Shown here: one piece after another, positions 1 through 6,121 of the stretch
Layout of the letters: each line of letters starts with the position of its first letter
Position numbering within the stretch: position 1 is the stretch's first letter
Assembly: GCA_002431915.1 (NCBI GenBank)
Contig: DJEP01000083.1
Location: forward strand, 1 to 35,566
Origin: Lachnospiraceae bacterium UBA5895
GTDB taxonomy: Bacteria > Bacillota > Clostridia > Lachnospirales > Lachnospiraceae
Direction of reading: 5' to 3'
DNA length: 35,566 nt
Notes under the pieces: model-generated
What the model saw: the letters and a program-made list of their open reading frames with translations, nothing else
Database searches by the model: none
What the model was told of the DNA's origin: nothing
Program-made: the position numbers and the translations under genes

Positions 1-201
1 AAGATCATCGCCACTATTAGGTGTAAAACGATCATTTACATTTCATGCAAACCGACCAGCCTGGTAAGAGATCTGGAAGTCTTCCTGGCAGGTGGTTATG
101 TGGTAGAGAAAGCCTGCGCTGTGGATCAGTTCCCCTGGACAGCGAACGTAGAAACTATATGCAGGCTGGTATTAAAGGATGATCAGCAGAAAGACCAGTA
201 A
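1..201 (+). CDS. rlmD: 23S rRNA (uracil-5-)-methyltransferase, C-terminal end (partial, host target gene)
   Basis: Frame 1 is open from the first base to a TAA at 199-201. The peptide carries the hallmark C-terminus of the RumA/RlmD/RlmCD family: an ISCKPTSLVRDL segment (the catalytic-domain ISC-P-TLARDL motif) followed by GGY, VDQFPWTANVET. These enzymes methylate uracil C5 in 23S rRNA using S-adenosylmethionine. Only about 66 residues are visible because the window starts inside the gene. After the conserved NVET motif the tail (CRLVLKDDQQ...) is short. Relatives I know of often continue further, so the last codons may be supplied by the element. The stop codon overlaps the end of the oppositely oriented serine recombinase, so this is the probable integration target. 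Identification is strong; that the tail is replaced is inference. Confidence 0.85.
   Translation, partial: KIIATIRCKTIIYISCKPTSLVRDLEVFLAGGYVVEKACAVDQFPWTANVETICRLVLKDDQQKDQ
125..201. other. Predicted attachment site junction (attL or attR) in rlmD
   Basis: Host-like rlmD coding sequence runs directly into the phage integrase gene here. Serine-recombinase elements such as the streptococcal phage-like element Phi-m46.1 are known to insert in the rumA/rlmD gene close to the codons for the conserved FPWT...VE segment, which here lies at about 138-165. I therefore place the crossover in this interval. The exact core (serine integrases usually share only 2 to about 20 bp) cannot be defined from one end. 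Confidence 0.5.
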
Positions 202-1661
202 ATGGTGACATCTGCATTGAGGACTACAACTTTATCAATCAGGGTATGGATGATGCGGTGAACCTCGTCCATATCCCCATTATTGAGGACGGACTGGAGA
301 CTCTGAATGGATTTCCAGGCCGTTTCTCTGATTTCGGCAGGTGTGACCTCATTGATCGTTGCGAGATTGCCTTCTAGGAAGTTTTTCTCCTGATTCAGAT
401 CTCCGAGACGGGCACTGATATTGTCCAGATCGATCAGACCGGTCTGATACAGTTTCACTAAACGGTCAAGCTGACGGTTCACCTCAGCCAGTCTCTCCTC
501 ATAGATTTCTTTATCCTCTGATTTTGAAGAATCATCCGGCTGGTCACAGAGCATATCAAATCCGGGGCGATCCAGGGACAATTTCAAAATCTCATCAATG
601 ACCATTTCATCCAGCTGATGTACCGTGAAGGGATGCAGGCGATTGGTGCAGTGATCGGACTTGATCATGGCAGGGGACGTTTTCGCAACGGAGTGGCAGA
701 TGTACTTTTTCTTATTCTGTGATACTCTCCGGGCATACATACGGGCACCACAGTCTCCACAGAACAGAAGACCGGTCAGAAGATTATCGGCATAAGTACC
801 ACCGGAAATCTGATAGGCATAAGTGCGTTTTTGCTGCTCTTTGTTGTGCTTTAACATAGCAGCAACCATATACCAGTCAGTTTCAGACACAAGAGGCTCA
901 TGAATTCCTGGGTAAAGTTCGTTCCCAACCTTTACTTTACCCATATAAATGGGATTACGTAAAATACGTCGGATTGCAGTGCTATTTGACCAATCGTACA
1001 TACCACAACCATAGGTGGACGACATATGCACAGATATGGAACTGAGACTGGAACCGCCGAGGAACAGACGGTATACCTCCTGTACCAGCTTGGAAGTGTA
1101 CGGATCCACGACAAGATCATTCGACAGAAGCGTACCATCGGGAGCATACTGGAATTTATAGCCAAGAGGACACCGGGATCCGTGAAAATGTCCCTCGCGG
1201 ATCCGGGCTTGCCGCCCCATCATGGTTCGGATCTTAATGTTCTCTCGCTCCATCTGCGCGAATGCGGCCAGGATGCCTACGATGCAACGACCAAAAGGGG
1301 TGGAAGTATCGAAGGACTCCATGAGAGAGATAAAGTTACAATCGTTCGCAAGGAATACGTCCTCCAGCAGGATCAATGTGTCCTTCTGGGAGCGGGAGAG
1401 CCTGTCCAGCTTCCACACAATCACCTTTTTGCATCGGCCATGTTCCACATCGTACATTACTTTCTTGATGCCGGGACGATCCAGGGAAGCTCCGGAAAAG
1501 CCGGGATCGATATGTATGGCATTGATTGTGTAATTAAAGGCAGAACAATAACTCCGAAGACGTTCCTCCTGCTCTGCCACGGAGTAACCTTCCTCGGCCT
1601 GCTCAGAAGTGCTGACACGGATATACAAATCTACAATATTGTTAATGTCAATAGAAGCCAT
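183..1661 (-). CDS. int: Large serine recombinase (phage integrase)
   Basis: This 492-residue protein integrates and excises the prophage. The N-terminal resolvase domain (about 10-150) has the catalytic serine in YIRVSTSEQ and the KLDRLSRS and AAFAQMERENI segments. A recombinase domain follows (about 155-280). Next is a zinc ribbon starting LLFCGDCGARM, with later cysteines in YICHS and DHCTNR. Then comes a coiled coil (about 395-440) typical of large serine integrases. An in-frame ATG lies upstream at 1697, but the ATG at 1661 is preferred because GGGGGTT precedes it at the right distance and the protein then starts just before the resolvase domain. A perfect palindrome lies about 20 bp upstream. 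The 3' end overlaps the rlmD stop by 19 bp. It appears intact. Confidence 0.95.
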   Translation of the reverse strand: MASIDINNIVDLYIRVSTSEQAEEGYSVAEQEERLRSYCSAFNYTINAIHIDPGFSGASLDRPGIKKVMYDVEHGRCKKVIVWKLDRLSRSQKDTLILLEDVFLANDCNFISLMESFDTSTPFGRCIVGILAAFAQMERENIKIRTMMGRQARIREGHFHGSRCPLGYKFQYAPDGTLLSNDLVVDPYTSKLVQEVYRLFLGGSSLSSISVHMSSTYGCGMYDWSNSTAIRRILRNPIYMGKVKVGNELYPGIHEPLVSETDWYMVAAMLKHNKEQQKRTYAYQISGGTYADNLLTGLLFCGDCGARMYARRVSQNKKKYICHSVAKTSPAMIKSDHCTNRLHPFTVHQLDEMVIDEILKLSLDRPGFDMLCDQPDDSSKSEDKEIYEERLAEVNRQLDRLVKLYQTGLIDLDNISARLGDLNQEKNFLEGNLATINEVTPAEIRETAWKSIQSLQSVLNNGDMDEVHRIIHTLIDKVVVLNADVTIYWSFC

Positions 1662-1680
1662 AATAACCCCCAATCGAAAA

Positions 1681-1694
1681 TTGCACCGGTGCAA
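1681..1694. repeat. Palindrome copy 1 (TTGCACCGGTGCAA core)
   Basis: Perfect 14-bp palindrome. The outer G/C pair of the 16-bp form is not conserved here. It lies in the integrase 5' leader, between int and the TAC operon. Same motif as at 2971, 7555, 11641, 17682, 18244 (variant) and 24048. Confidence 0.85.
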
Positions 1695-1701
1695 CAAATA
1701 A

Positions 1702-1730
1702 GAGCAGACAAGTATGATACTTACCTGCTC
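1702..1730 (-). terminator. Hairpin, possible terminator of the hicA-hicB-secB operon
   Basis: GAGCAG at 1702-1707 pairs with CTGCTC at 1725-1730, and an inner AGTAT/ATACT pair extends the stem. Read on the minus strand the hairpin is followed by TTATTTGTT, a loose U-tract, about 40 bp after the secB-like stop. It may instead be a recombinase or regulator binding site, because it sits in the integrase leader. Confidence 0.45.
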
Positions 1731-1769
1731 ATGAGTAACTATGAAAAATGATATTGGCAGGCTTAAGCT

Positions 1770-2144
1770 TTATAACATATCTAAGCACGGCAATGTAATA
1801 GGGGATGAGCAGGCGATACTAGTTATTGCTGCAAAATTGGCACGCAAATAGGGAAATACCACCGCAACGGCATCATCCTGAATGCTTTCCACAGTCTCAA
1901 TCTTTTCCGAAGATCCAAGTATTGCTGAAATTTCGTATTTTATCACGAAATCCTTCTTTTCAGCATTCTGTTCGGACTCCTTGGTAACAATAACTTCAAT
2001 ATTGCATACAGCTCCGTTTTCCAAAAGATCGATTTTACGTTTTATATCCAAATGGAGATTTTCATCATTCATAGGCGGAACAGTATTGATAATTAATAAA
2101 GCGACAGTTTTAATGTCACGAATCTTTAATTTTTCAACCAACAT
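1770..2144 (-). CDS. SecB-like chaperone of a toxin-antitoxin-chaperone module
   Basis: This 124-residue protein resembles the SecB export-chaperone fold. It has beta-strand-rich stretches (VCNIEVIVTKES, DFVIKYEISAIL) and the diagnostic C-terminal block VVFPYLRANFAAIT...ITLPCLDM, which matches the LFPYARE-IT...LAPVNF region of SecB. Most Firmicutes lack housekeeping SecB, and solitary SecB-like proteins next to toxin-antitoxin pairs are known as TAC chaperones (for example beside HigBA, HicAB or MqsRA). The ATG shares one base with the hicB TAA (TAATG), implying translational coupling. Expected role, by inference: to bind and stabilise the HicB antitoxin. Family call is good; chaperone dependence is inferred. 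Confidence 0.8.
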   Translation of the reverse strand: MLVEKLKIRDIKTVALLIINTVPPMNDENLHLDIKRKIDLLENGAVCNIEVIVTKESEQNAEKKDFVIKYEISAILGSSEKIETVESIQDDAVAVVFPYLRANFAAITSIACSSPITLPCLDML

Positions 2145-2644
2145 TACATTTCCTCCAAATCTTCATCAAGGTTTTCAATTTGATTAATTCCGGAAAAAGT
2201 GACTTTTGAAGAAGACTTCCTTTTGTCAAACTGAATGACAGAACTGGATGTCTTTTCAATGGTCTTAGCTCCTAAGAGAGACTTGCCCTCGCTTCGTTCA
2301 TTGAGCATACTGTTGTAGTATACAATCGCATCGTTGATATACTGATTCAGGCTAATCCCCTGCCTTTTGGAAAGCTCGACAGCCTGTTCATGAATAAACG
2401 GAGAGAAGCGAAGAGATACTTTCCCACTGTACTGTGGAGTATCCGTTTTCACACAAACACTGGGAATAGGAATACCGCATTGCTCTGCGGTTTCCAACCA
2501 GTCGGCTTCATTAAGCTCTAATTCGGAAATCGCTTCGGAAGAAGTTTCCCCCTGACCCACGCAGCCCTTTAACACCTTACTTTTTGCAACCCAAAATAAA
2601 TGATCTTCGACATTCATCTGGTAGACTTCAAATTCGTATTTCAT
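2144..2644 (-). CDS. hicB: HicB-family antitoxin with C-terminal extension
   Basis: 166-residue antitoxin. Residues about 1-65 form the HicB partially degraded RNase H-like fold (YEFEVYQMNVEDHLFWVAKS...GQGETSSEAISELELNEADWLE). Residues about 73-115 form a ribbon-helix-helix DNA-binding segment (GKVSLRFSPFIHEQAVELSKRQGISLNQYINDAI). About 50 polar residues follow (from MLNERSEGK to the acidic end LDEDLEEM), beyond the usual end of HicB. In TAC systems such a tail is the chaperone-addiction (ChAD) region that makes the antitoxin unstable without its SecB-like partner; that role is inferred here. RBS AAAGGAG lies in the end of hicA. Predicted to neutralise HicA and repress the operon. Confidence 0.85.
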   Translation of the reverse strand: MKYEFEVYQMNVEDHLFWVAKSKVLKGCVGQGETSSEAISELELNEADWLETAEQCGIPIPSVCVKTDTPQYSGKVSLRFSPFIHEQAVELSKRQGISLNQYINDAIVYYNSMLNERSEGKSLLGAKTIEKTSSSVIQFDKRKSSSKVTFSGINQIENLDEDLEEM

Positions 2645-2646
2645 GG

Positions 2647-2895
2647 CTATTCTCCTTTGATCTGATCGAAAAGTTTTTTCAGCTCATTTACATATGCTTC
2701 ACCGATACACTTCTTATGCATAGGTATCGGGATCACAGTTCCAGAAGGTCTGTGTACAACTTTTTGACTATGATTGCCGCCAGTTATTATTTCACACCCG
2801 AAATAAGCGGCCAAAACTTTCACATCATCGAAAGTGATGTCATTTGGAATAGGTTTTCGATAGAATTTCTTAAGCCTTTTTTCTATTGTACTCAT
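2647..2895 (-). CDS. hicA: HicA-family mRNA interferase toxin
   Basis: 82 residues, the normal HicA size. The dsRNA-binding-like fold carries the catalytic histidine in GGNHSQKVVH (GG-x-H motif), followed by IPIPMHKKCIGEAYVNELKK, the conserved C-terminal helix region. HicA toxins cleave mRNA and tmRNA ribosome-independently. First gene of a three-gene leftward operon: toxin, antitoxin, chaperone. The start ATG is preceded by GAAAGAGGTTATAA on the minus strand. No missing key residue is seen. Confidence 0.88.
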   Translation of the reverse strand: MSTIEKRLKKFYRKPIPNDITFDDVKVLAAYFGCEIITGGNHSQKVVHRPSGTVIPIPMHKKCIGEAYVNELKKLFDQIKGE

Positions 2896-2912
2896 TTATA
2901 ACCTCTTTCATG

Positions 2913-2945
2913 TGTGATGGTATCACATTTGATACTAAAAGTCAA
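2913..2945 (-). promoter_or_regulatory. hicA promoter with inverted-repeat operator
   Basis: On the minus strand TTGACT (2940-2945) and TACCAT (2917-2922) are separated by 17 bp, about 20 bp upstream of the hicA ATG. The inverted repeat TGTGAT-GGT-ATCACA (2913-2927) covers the -10 element, a natural binding site for the HicB ribbon-helix-helix domain. Autoregulation is inferred from the position. Confidence 0.65.
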
Positions 2946-2970
2946 ATTCTTTGACATTTATAAAGCAGAA

Positions 2971-2984
2971 TTGCACCGGTGCAA
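2971..2984. repeat. Palindrome copy 2 (TTGCACCGGTGCAA)
   Basis: Perfect 14-bp core, upstream of the hicA promoter. With copy 1 it brackets the TAC operon. Confidence 0.85.
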
Positions 2985-3069
2985 CCAGATATTGCCACAG
3001 CAGACAGCACATAGCTTCTGATACAATAGACAGGCACCCTCCCCCGGCAGGGAGCGAGGGGGCGATTAT

Positions 3070-3195
3070 ATGACAAAGATCTACATATCTATTGAGGATC
3101 CGGATGTATATGCCATATGCTATAAATTTAGTTACACAATGTACGTAAATATAGATTTCCAAGGGAGTACCAGAGTGATACTGTTAATCTTTTAA
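3070..3195 (+). CDS. Possible 41-residue protein, unknown
   Basis: A short rightward ORF (ATG at 3070, TAA at 3193-3195) with GAGGGGG about 7 bases upstream. It lies in the 240-bp gap between two leftward genes, so its orientation is against the local transcription. The peptide (MTKIYISIEDPDVYAIC...) is hydrophobic and tyrosine-rich and matches no family I know. It could be a decayed remnant. The rest of the gap (2985-3221) shows only a GC-rich imperfect repeat at 3040-3063. Confidence 0.25.
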   Translation: MTKIYISIEDPDVYAICYKFSYTMYVNIDFQGSTRVILLIF

Positions 3196-3221
3196 TCATG
3201 ACACCTGCCGGGATGGGTGTA

Positions 3222-3938
3222 TTAACTGATGGTCTTCCGGCTCTTCTTGCTCCGGGATTCTTCAATCGCATTCACCTGACGGATAGCATCCGCATGGACC
3301 TGATAGGCATCAGGCTGAGAGACATAATCATGGATCTGGGTAAGCTCTCGCATACGGGCCACAGCAGTATCTCGACCAACATCGTTTAATAATTGATAAT
3401 AGTCAATAATACAGGCAAGCCTTTCATCGTGCTCTGCGGTGCTACTTGCTGTCATGGGAGCATCAAATCCCATTAACCACAATGGATTCACATTCAAAAC
3501 ACTTCCCATTTTAGTAGCATTTTCCTCAGAAGGAATATGAGAACCACTAAGGTACTGGCTGATGGAGGATTTTGACACTTCAGATGCATGAGACAGATCC
3601 GCAGCAGATATTCCAGTCATGTTCAATGCCTTATCCAGTCTTTTGGCAGCACGCTTTTTTGCTTTTGGAGATTCCAACGAATCATCTGAAGAAATAGGGG
3701 ATTCTAATGCTACATCTCCATCTAACATATTAAATAAATCATTAAAGTCCATATCCATAGCATCAGCAGCTTGTTTGATACATTGAATTGAGGGGGCAAT
3801 TTCTTTACCAGTTTTAGGATGTTTGTTTTTTTCCAATAAAGATATATAGGCCTTACTAATACCGCTCCTTTCAGAAAAAACATCCATGCTCATTTCGTGA
3901 GAAGTTCTGTATTCTTTAATTATGCTACCAAGTGTCAT
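3222..3938 (-). CDS. Phage repressor with two XRE-type helix-turn-helix domains
   Basis: 238 residues. HTH 1 spans about 3-60 (SIIKEYRTSHEMSMDVFSERSGISKAYISLLEKNK). A linker follows, then HTH 2 at about 95-155 (AKRLDKALNMTGISAADLSHASEVSKSSISQYLSGS...NVNPLWLMGFD), the layout of phage CI-like repressors. There is no S24 peptidase domain and no ImmA-like protease beside it, so induction cannot be assigned to LexA-type self-cleavage. The start at 3938 is chosen because AAGGAGGG overlaps the alternative ATG at 3944 and sits correctly for 3938. It diverges from the cro-like gene across an operator cluster. Predicted to maintain lysogeny. Confidence 0.85.
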   Translation of the reverse strand: MTLGSIIKEYRTSHEMSMDVFSERSGISKAYISLLEKNKHPKTGKEIAPSIQCIKQAADAMDMDFNDLFNMLDGDVALESPISSDDSLESPKAKKRAAKRLDKALNMTGISAADLSHASEVSKSSISQYLSGSHIPSEENATKMGSVLNVNPLWLMGFDAPMTASSTAEHDERLACIIDYYQLLNDVGRDTAVARMRELTQIHDYVSQPDAYQVHADAIRQVNAIEESRSKKSRKTIS

Positions 3939-3957
3939 GTGCATCCCTCCTTAGCAT

Positions 3958-4068
3958 TGTTTAGTATATTGTACAATGCAAAAACGCGACTGTCAAACAT
4001 TTTAAACAAAAATGCTTGACATAAAATGTCTAATATGTTAAACTTCATATTGTCAAATAAATTAAACA
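3958..4068. promoter_or_regulatory. Lysogeny switch: divergent promoters and four 18-bp operators
   Basis: Four related dyads of the form TGTCWAA-nnnn-TTRRACA start at 3958 (weaker), 3991, 4027 and 4051. The leftward promoter is TTGACA (plus-strand TGTCAA, 3991-3996), 17 bp, then TACAAT (3968-3973). The rightward promoter is TTGACA (4016-4021), 17 bp, then TAAACT (4039-4044). The first two operators overlap the leftward -10 and -35, and the third covers the rightward -10. This is the classic design for mutually exclusive repressor/Cro control. Confidence 0.85.
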
Positions 4069-4084
4069 GAAAGGAGTAAAAAAG

Positions 4085-4285
4085 TTGCAATATAGAGTCA
4101 AAGAAATAAGAGAAGAAAAAGGAATGTCACAGGAGACATTGGCGAAAAAATCTGGTGTATGTAGGACAACGATATCTGGGTTAGAGAGTGGGACAGTAAA
4201 AGTAACATCCACAAAGACACTGTCCAAAATTGCTGAAGCATTGAATAAGAAAATTAGCGATCTTTTTTGTGAGCAAACTGTCTAA
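4085..4285 (+). CDS. Cro-like XRE-family regulator
   Basis: 66 residues starting at a TTG preceded by AAAGGAG nine bases upstream. It is a single HTH_3 domain covering nearly the whole protein (RVKEIREEKGMSQETLAKKSGVCRTTISGLESG...TLSKIAEALNKKISDLF). First gene of the rightward early operon and divergent from the repressor, it is expected to bind the same operators and favour lytic growth. Operator 5 overlaps its stop codon. Confidence 0.85.
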   Translation: MQYRVKEIREEKGMSQETLAKKSGVCRTTISGLESGTVKVTSTKTLSKIAEALNKKISDLFCEQTV

Positions 4286-4296
4286 CATATTAGACA
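4279..4296. promoter_or_regulatory. Fifth repressor operator, perfect dyad
   Basis: TGTCTAA-CATA-TTAGACA is the most symmetrical member of the operator family in the switch region. It lies about 230 bp downstream of the rightward promoter, across the cro-like stop codon. The position suggests looping or a roadblock to early transcription. Confidence 0.75.
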
Positions 4297-4339
4297 AAAG
4301 GGGCATACAGCAACACTAATCAGGAAGGAGGCAGCAGAA

Positions 4340-4444
4340 ATGGAGAGAATCGACAGATTATATGCTCTGCTGGAGCGGGACGACATTGATGAGGACACCA
4401 AGGCAACGCTGCGGTGGGCAATATTCGAGCTGGAAAGAAGGTAG
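4340..4444 (+). CDS. Small phage protein, 34 residues, unknown
   Basis: ATG with a strong GGAAGGAGGCAG site six bases upstream. The peptide MERIDRLYALLERDDID...LRWAIFELERR is helical and highly charged. Short ORFs of this kind after cro occur in related Firmicutes phages, to my knowledge without assigned function. The stop is four bases before the next ATG, so the two are probably coupled. Confidence 0.6.
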   Translation: MERIDRLYALLERDDIDEDTKATLRWAIFELERR

Positions 4445-4448
4445 AAAG

Positions 4449-4616
4449 ATGAAAGGCAAGGAACCAATAAAACCACACATTACTCATGTAATGGCTGACG
4501 GCAGGGTATTGGATAGCATTGAGGGCTATGTAATTCCTTGCAGTGGACACACAGCAGTAGTCTACAGGATACTGGCAGATTGTGTGAACAGACAATTAAA
4601 TAGTGAAAAGAAATAA
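4449..4616 (+). CDS. Small conserved phage protein, 55 residues, unknown
   Basis: The start at 4449 follows GGAAAGAAGG. The longer open frame upstream (from 4362) overlaps the previous gene and lacks a ribosome binding site. The sequence KPHITHVMADGRVLDSIEGYVIP...TAVVYRILADCV resembles a small hypothetical protein seen in early regions of Firmicutes phages. It has a beta-rich start and a helical end, with no membrane segment. Function not known. Confidence 0.7.
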   Translation: MKGKEPIKPHITHVMADGRVLDSIEGYVIPCSGHTAVVYRILADCVNRQLNSEKK

Positions 4617-4625
4617 CCATAGGTA

Positions 4626-4729
4626 CCCGTGCTCTGTACGTGGTGTATTCCACACACCACACTTCCCCTTTTACACAATTAGCGTGTGTGTCCAGGATCC
4701 CCACCTGGGCACCACGTAGAGGGCATGGG
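4626..4729 (+). ncRNA. Structured RNA element A (first of a tandem pair)
   Basis: A 20-nt strand (4626-4645) pairs with 4710-4729 through 19 pairs, including two G-U pairs, with one G-G mismatch in a CUGU/AGAG context. Inside, a CACACAC/GUGUGUG hairpin and a CCAGG-AUCCCCA-CCUGG hairpin (near 4692-4708) precede the closing strand. No convincing ORF covers it. Element B has the same architecture with compensating base changes, which supports selection on RNA structure. No known class was recognised. Confidence 0.55.
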
Positions 4730-4741
4730 ACAAGCATAATA

Positions 4742-4876
4742 GATCACGTTCTGTGCGTGGTGCATCTTGCTGCATCACCATATGACGGCATATCATCCAC
4801 TGCTATGATGGTATGTTGCCCTCTTTCTGGTGGCACCCGGGTAGATCAGCACCGGGGCCACGCAGAGAGCGTGATC
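4742..4876 (+). ncRNA. Structured RNA element B (second of a tandem pair)
   Basis: The closing stem 4742-4760 / 4858-4876 has 18 pairs and the same G-G mismatch between CUGU and AGAG as element A. An inner hairpin CAUAUCAUC/GAUGGUAUG and then CCCGG-loop-CCGGG stand where element A has its CCAGG/CCUGG hairpin. Relative to A, one stem pair changes U-A to C-G and another A-U to G-C. It ends 16 bp before the next gene, so it may act in that gene's leader. Confidence 0.55.
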
Positions 4877-4892
4877 GGAAAGGACAAATAAA

Positions 4893-5186
4893 ATGACTGA
4901 TTATACGGATCCGGAGCATTTCGTAGAAGAGGTTATGTGGAATAAAAATATGGGAACATACTGGACAGCATGTAATCGTCCGCTTGCGGAGCAGACATAT
5001 AAGCGTGTCAAAGAGATGATCCCGGAAGCAAAGTATTACGAATTTGATGGAGTGCAGTTTATTACAGTAAATAAAATGCAGGAAAAGACACTGTTATTGT
5101 ATTTCGAGACTTTGCAGGATATGTACGAAAGAAAGATCTGTGAAATTAATGATATGCGGTGCCAGATATTGGAGGTAGGCATATGA
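4893..5186 (+). CDS. Early phage protein, unknown (97 residues)
   Basis: The start follows AAAGGA. The protein is mixed alpha/beta and soluble (HFVEEVMWNKNMGTYWTACNRPLAEQTYKRVKEMIPEAKYYEF...), with a helical C-terminus rich in charged residues. I do not recognise the family. Its stop overlaps the next start (ATGA), so it is coupled to the HTH gene. It is the first gene after the tandem RNA elements and therefore the most likely target of any regulation they exert. Confidence 0.65.
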   Translation: MTDYTDPEHFVEEVMWNKNMGTYWTACNRPLAEQTYKRVKEMIPEAKYYEFDGVQFITVNKMQEKTLLLYFETLQDMYERKICEINDMRCQILEVGI

Positions 5187-5410
5187 ATAGAAAGAAATTA
5201 GGAGCTTTTGTCAGACATGCGAGAGAGTCGCGCAATCTGACGCAGGGAATGCTTGCTGAACGGATAGGATATTCGCGCGACACGGTCAGACGCTGGGAGA
5301 AAGGTGCACAAGCCATCACGGTGGAAGCACTGGTTAAGATACTGGAAGTGACACGCATGCAGGTAACCATAGGGGACAAGGAGGCAAAGACATGTATAAG
5401 GATATTGTGA
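5183..5410 (+). CDS. Small XRE-family HTH regulator
   Basis: 75 residues starting at ATG 5183 after GGAGG. A frame open from 5159 is rejected because it lacks this spacing and overlaps more of the previous gene. The HTH occupies residues about 5-60 (LGAFVRHARESRNLTQGMLAERIGYSRDTVRRWEKGAQAI...LVKILEVT). Probably a secondary early regulator. It overlaps the next gene by 19 bp. Confidence 0.75.
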   Translation: MNRKKLGAFVRHARESRNLTQGMLAERIGYSRDTVRRWEKGAQAITVEALVKILEVTRMQVTIGDKEAKTCIRIL

Positions 5411-5679
5411 TATCGCTCATCGGAGCATTGCTTCTGGAGCCGATATTTAACACAACAGAGATAGGAGAGCAGATCGCCATAATCATGGGTTTGGCGGCTA
5501 TGCTTTTTATTTTTTGCCTTTTTTGCGAGGATCAGGCGGAAAAATGGCAGAAATACAGCAAAAGAGTGCAGGATCTGGAGCAGAGATTAGAGCAGCTGAG
5601 AGGAGGCGGAACCGGTGAGAGAAGAGAGAGTGCAGGAGATATTACAGATGCTGGAGCAGACACCGACGCAACCGCTTAG
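5392..5679 (+). CDS. Small membrane protein with coiled coil
   Basis: 95 residues, start after AAGGAGG. Hydrophobic segments at about 4-18 and 28-46 (IAIIMGLAAMLFIFCLF) are followed by a heptad-like helix (EKWQKYSKRVQDLEQRLEQL) and a disordered Gly/Asp/Ala tail. Likely an inner-membrane protein with a cytoplasmic coiled coil. Superinfection exclusion is one role such early membrane proteins play, but nothing here proves it. Confidence 0.65.
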   Translation: MYKDIVISLIGALLLEPIFNTTEIGEQIAIIMGLAAMLFIFCLFCEDQAEKWQKYSKRVQDLEQRLEQLRGGGTGERRESAGDITDAGADTDATA

Positions 5680-5968
5680 GATCCTGATCCCGAATGAGGC
5701 AGATGAGGTAATGTACTATGTCCTCCGGAAATACCGGTCTGCACACAGGGTAGAGCTGCACAACGGCATCCATTATATCACCGTGACAGATGAGGCGGTG
5801 AGTGCCATTCTGGATCGCCTGCGGCGGGAAAGAGATGGCTTCCGGCGGACACTGGCGCAATATGACGAGGACATCCGTGGCGTGGAATATCTGCTGAGTG
5901 ATCCACAGAAAAGACATTACTGGTCGCGGAGCAGTTACATAGTTCCTCCGGCATATTCGGAGCAATAA
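5615..5968 (+). CDS. Early phage protein, unknown (117 residues)
   Basis: GTG start at 5615 with AGGAGG seven bases upstream, overlapping the membrane-protein gene by 65 bp in another frame. Charged and alpha-helical, with a long helix at about 60-95 (VSAILDRLRRERDGFRRTLAQYDEDIRGVEYLLS). No family recognised. Last gene before a non-coding gap (5969-6121) that holds two hairpins. Confidence 0.6.
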   Translation: MREERVQEILQMLEQTPTQPLRILIPNEADEVMYYVLRKYRSAHRVELHNGIHYITVTDEAVSAILDRLRRERDGFRRTLAQYDEDIRGVEYLLSDPQKRHYWSRSSYIVPPAYSEQ

Positions 5969-5993
5969 AAAAACCGGCATTTGGCGATGCCGG
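5967..5993 (-). terminator. Leftward rho-independent terminator
   Basis: CCGGCAT-TTGGCG-ATGCCGG with seven A residues on its left, so on the minus strand it is a stem followed by T7. There is no T-run on the plus strand, where all nearby genes lie. Confidence 0.6.
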
Positions 5994-6056
5994 CGAGCTC
6001 ACAGAGCTACTTATATAGACAATATTATTGTAACTCTGTAAGCCAAAAAAGTCAAG

Positions 6057-6080
6057 AAAAATGGGGCTTTTGGAAGCCCC
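6057..6080 (-). terminator. Second leftward terminator-like hairpin
   Basis: GGGGCTT-TTGG-AAGCCCC, seven pairs, with AAAAAT on the left. On the minus strand it is followed by ATTTTT. Same orientation as the hairpin at 5967. Confidence 0.5.
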
Positions 6081-6121
6081 TGCGCACTTGATTAAGATAT
6101 TAAAGTTAGGATACAGAGACA

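Noticed and set aside
1026..1751. 241-codon plus-strand ORF opposite the serine recombinase
   Set aside because: It is antisense to a clearly conserved gene and has no recognisable domain.
2935..3162. Leftward 75-codon ORF upstream of hicA
   Set aside because: It runs through the palindrome and hicA promoter region, lacks a ribosome binding site and shows no family resemblance.
4640..4891. 83-codon plus-strand ORF across the structured elements
   Set aside because: No ribosome binding site, low-complexity translation and coverage of two paired stems; the frame appears incidental.
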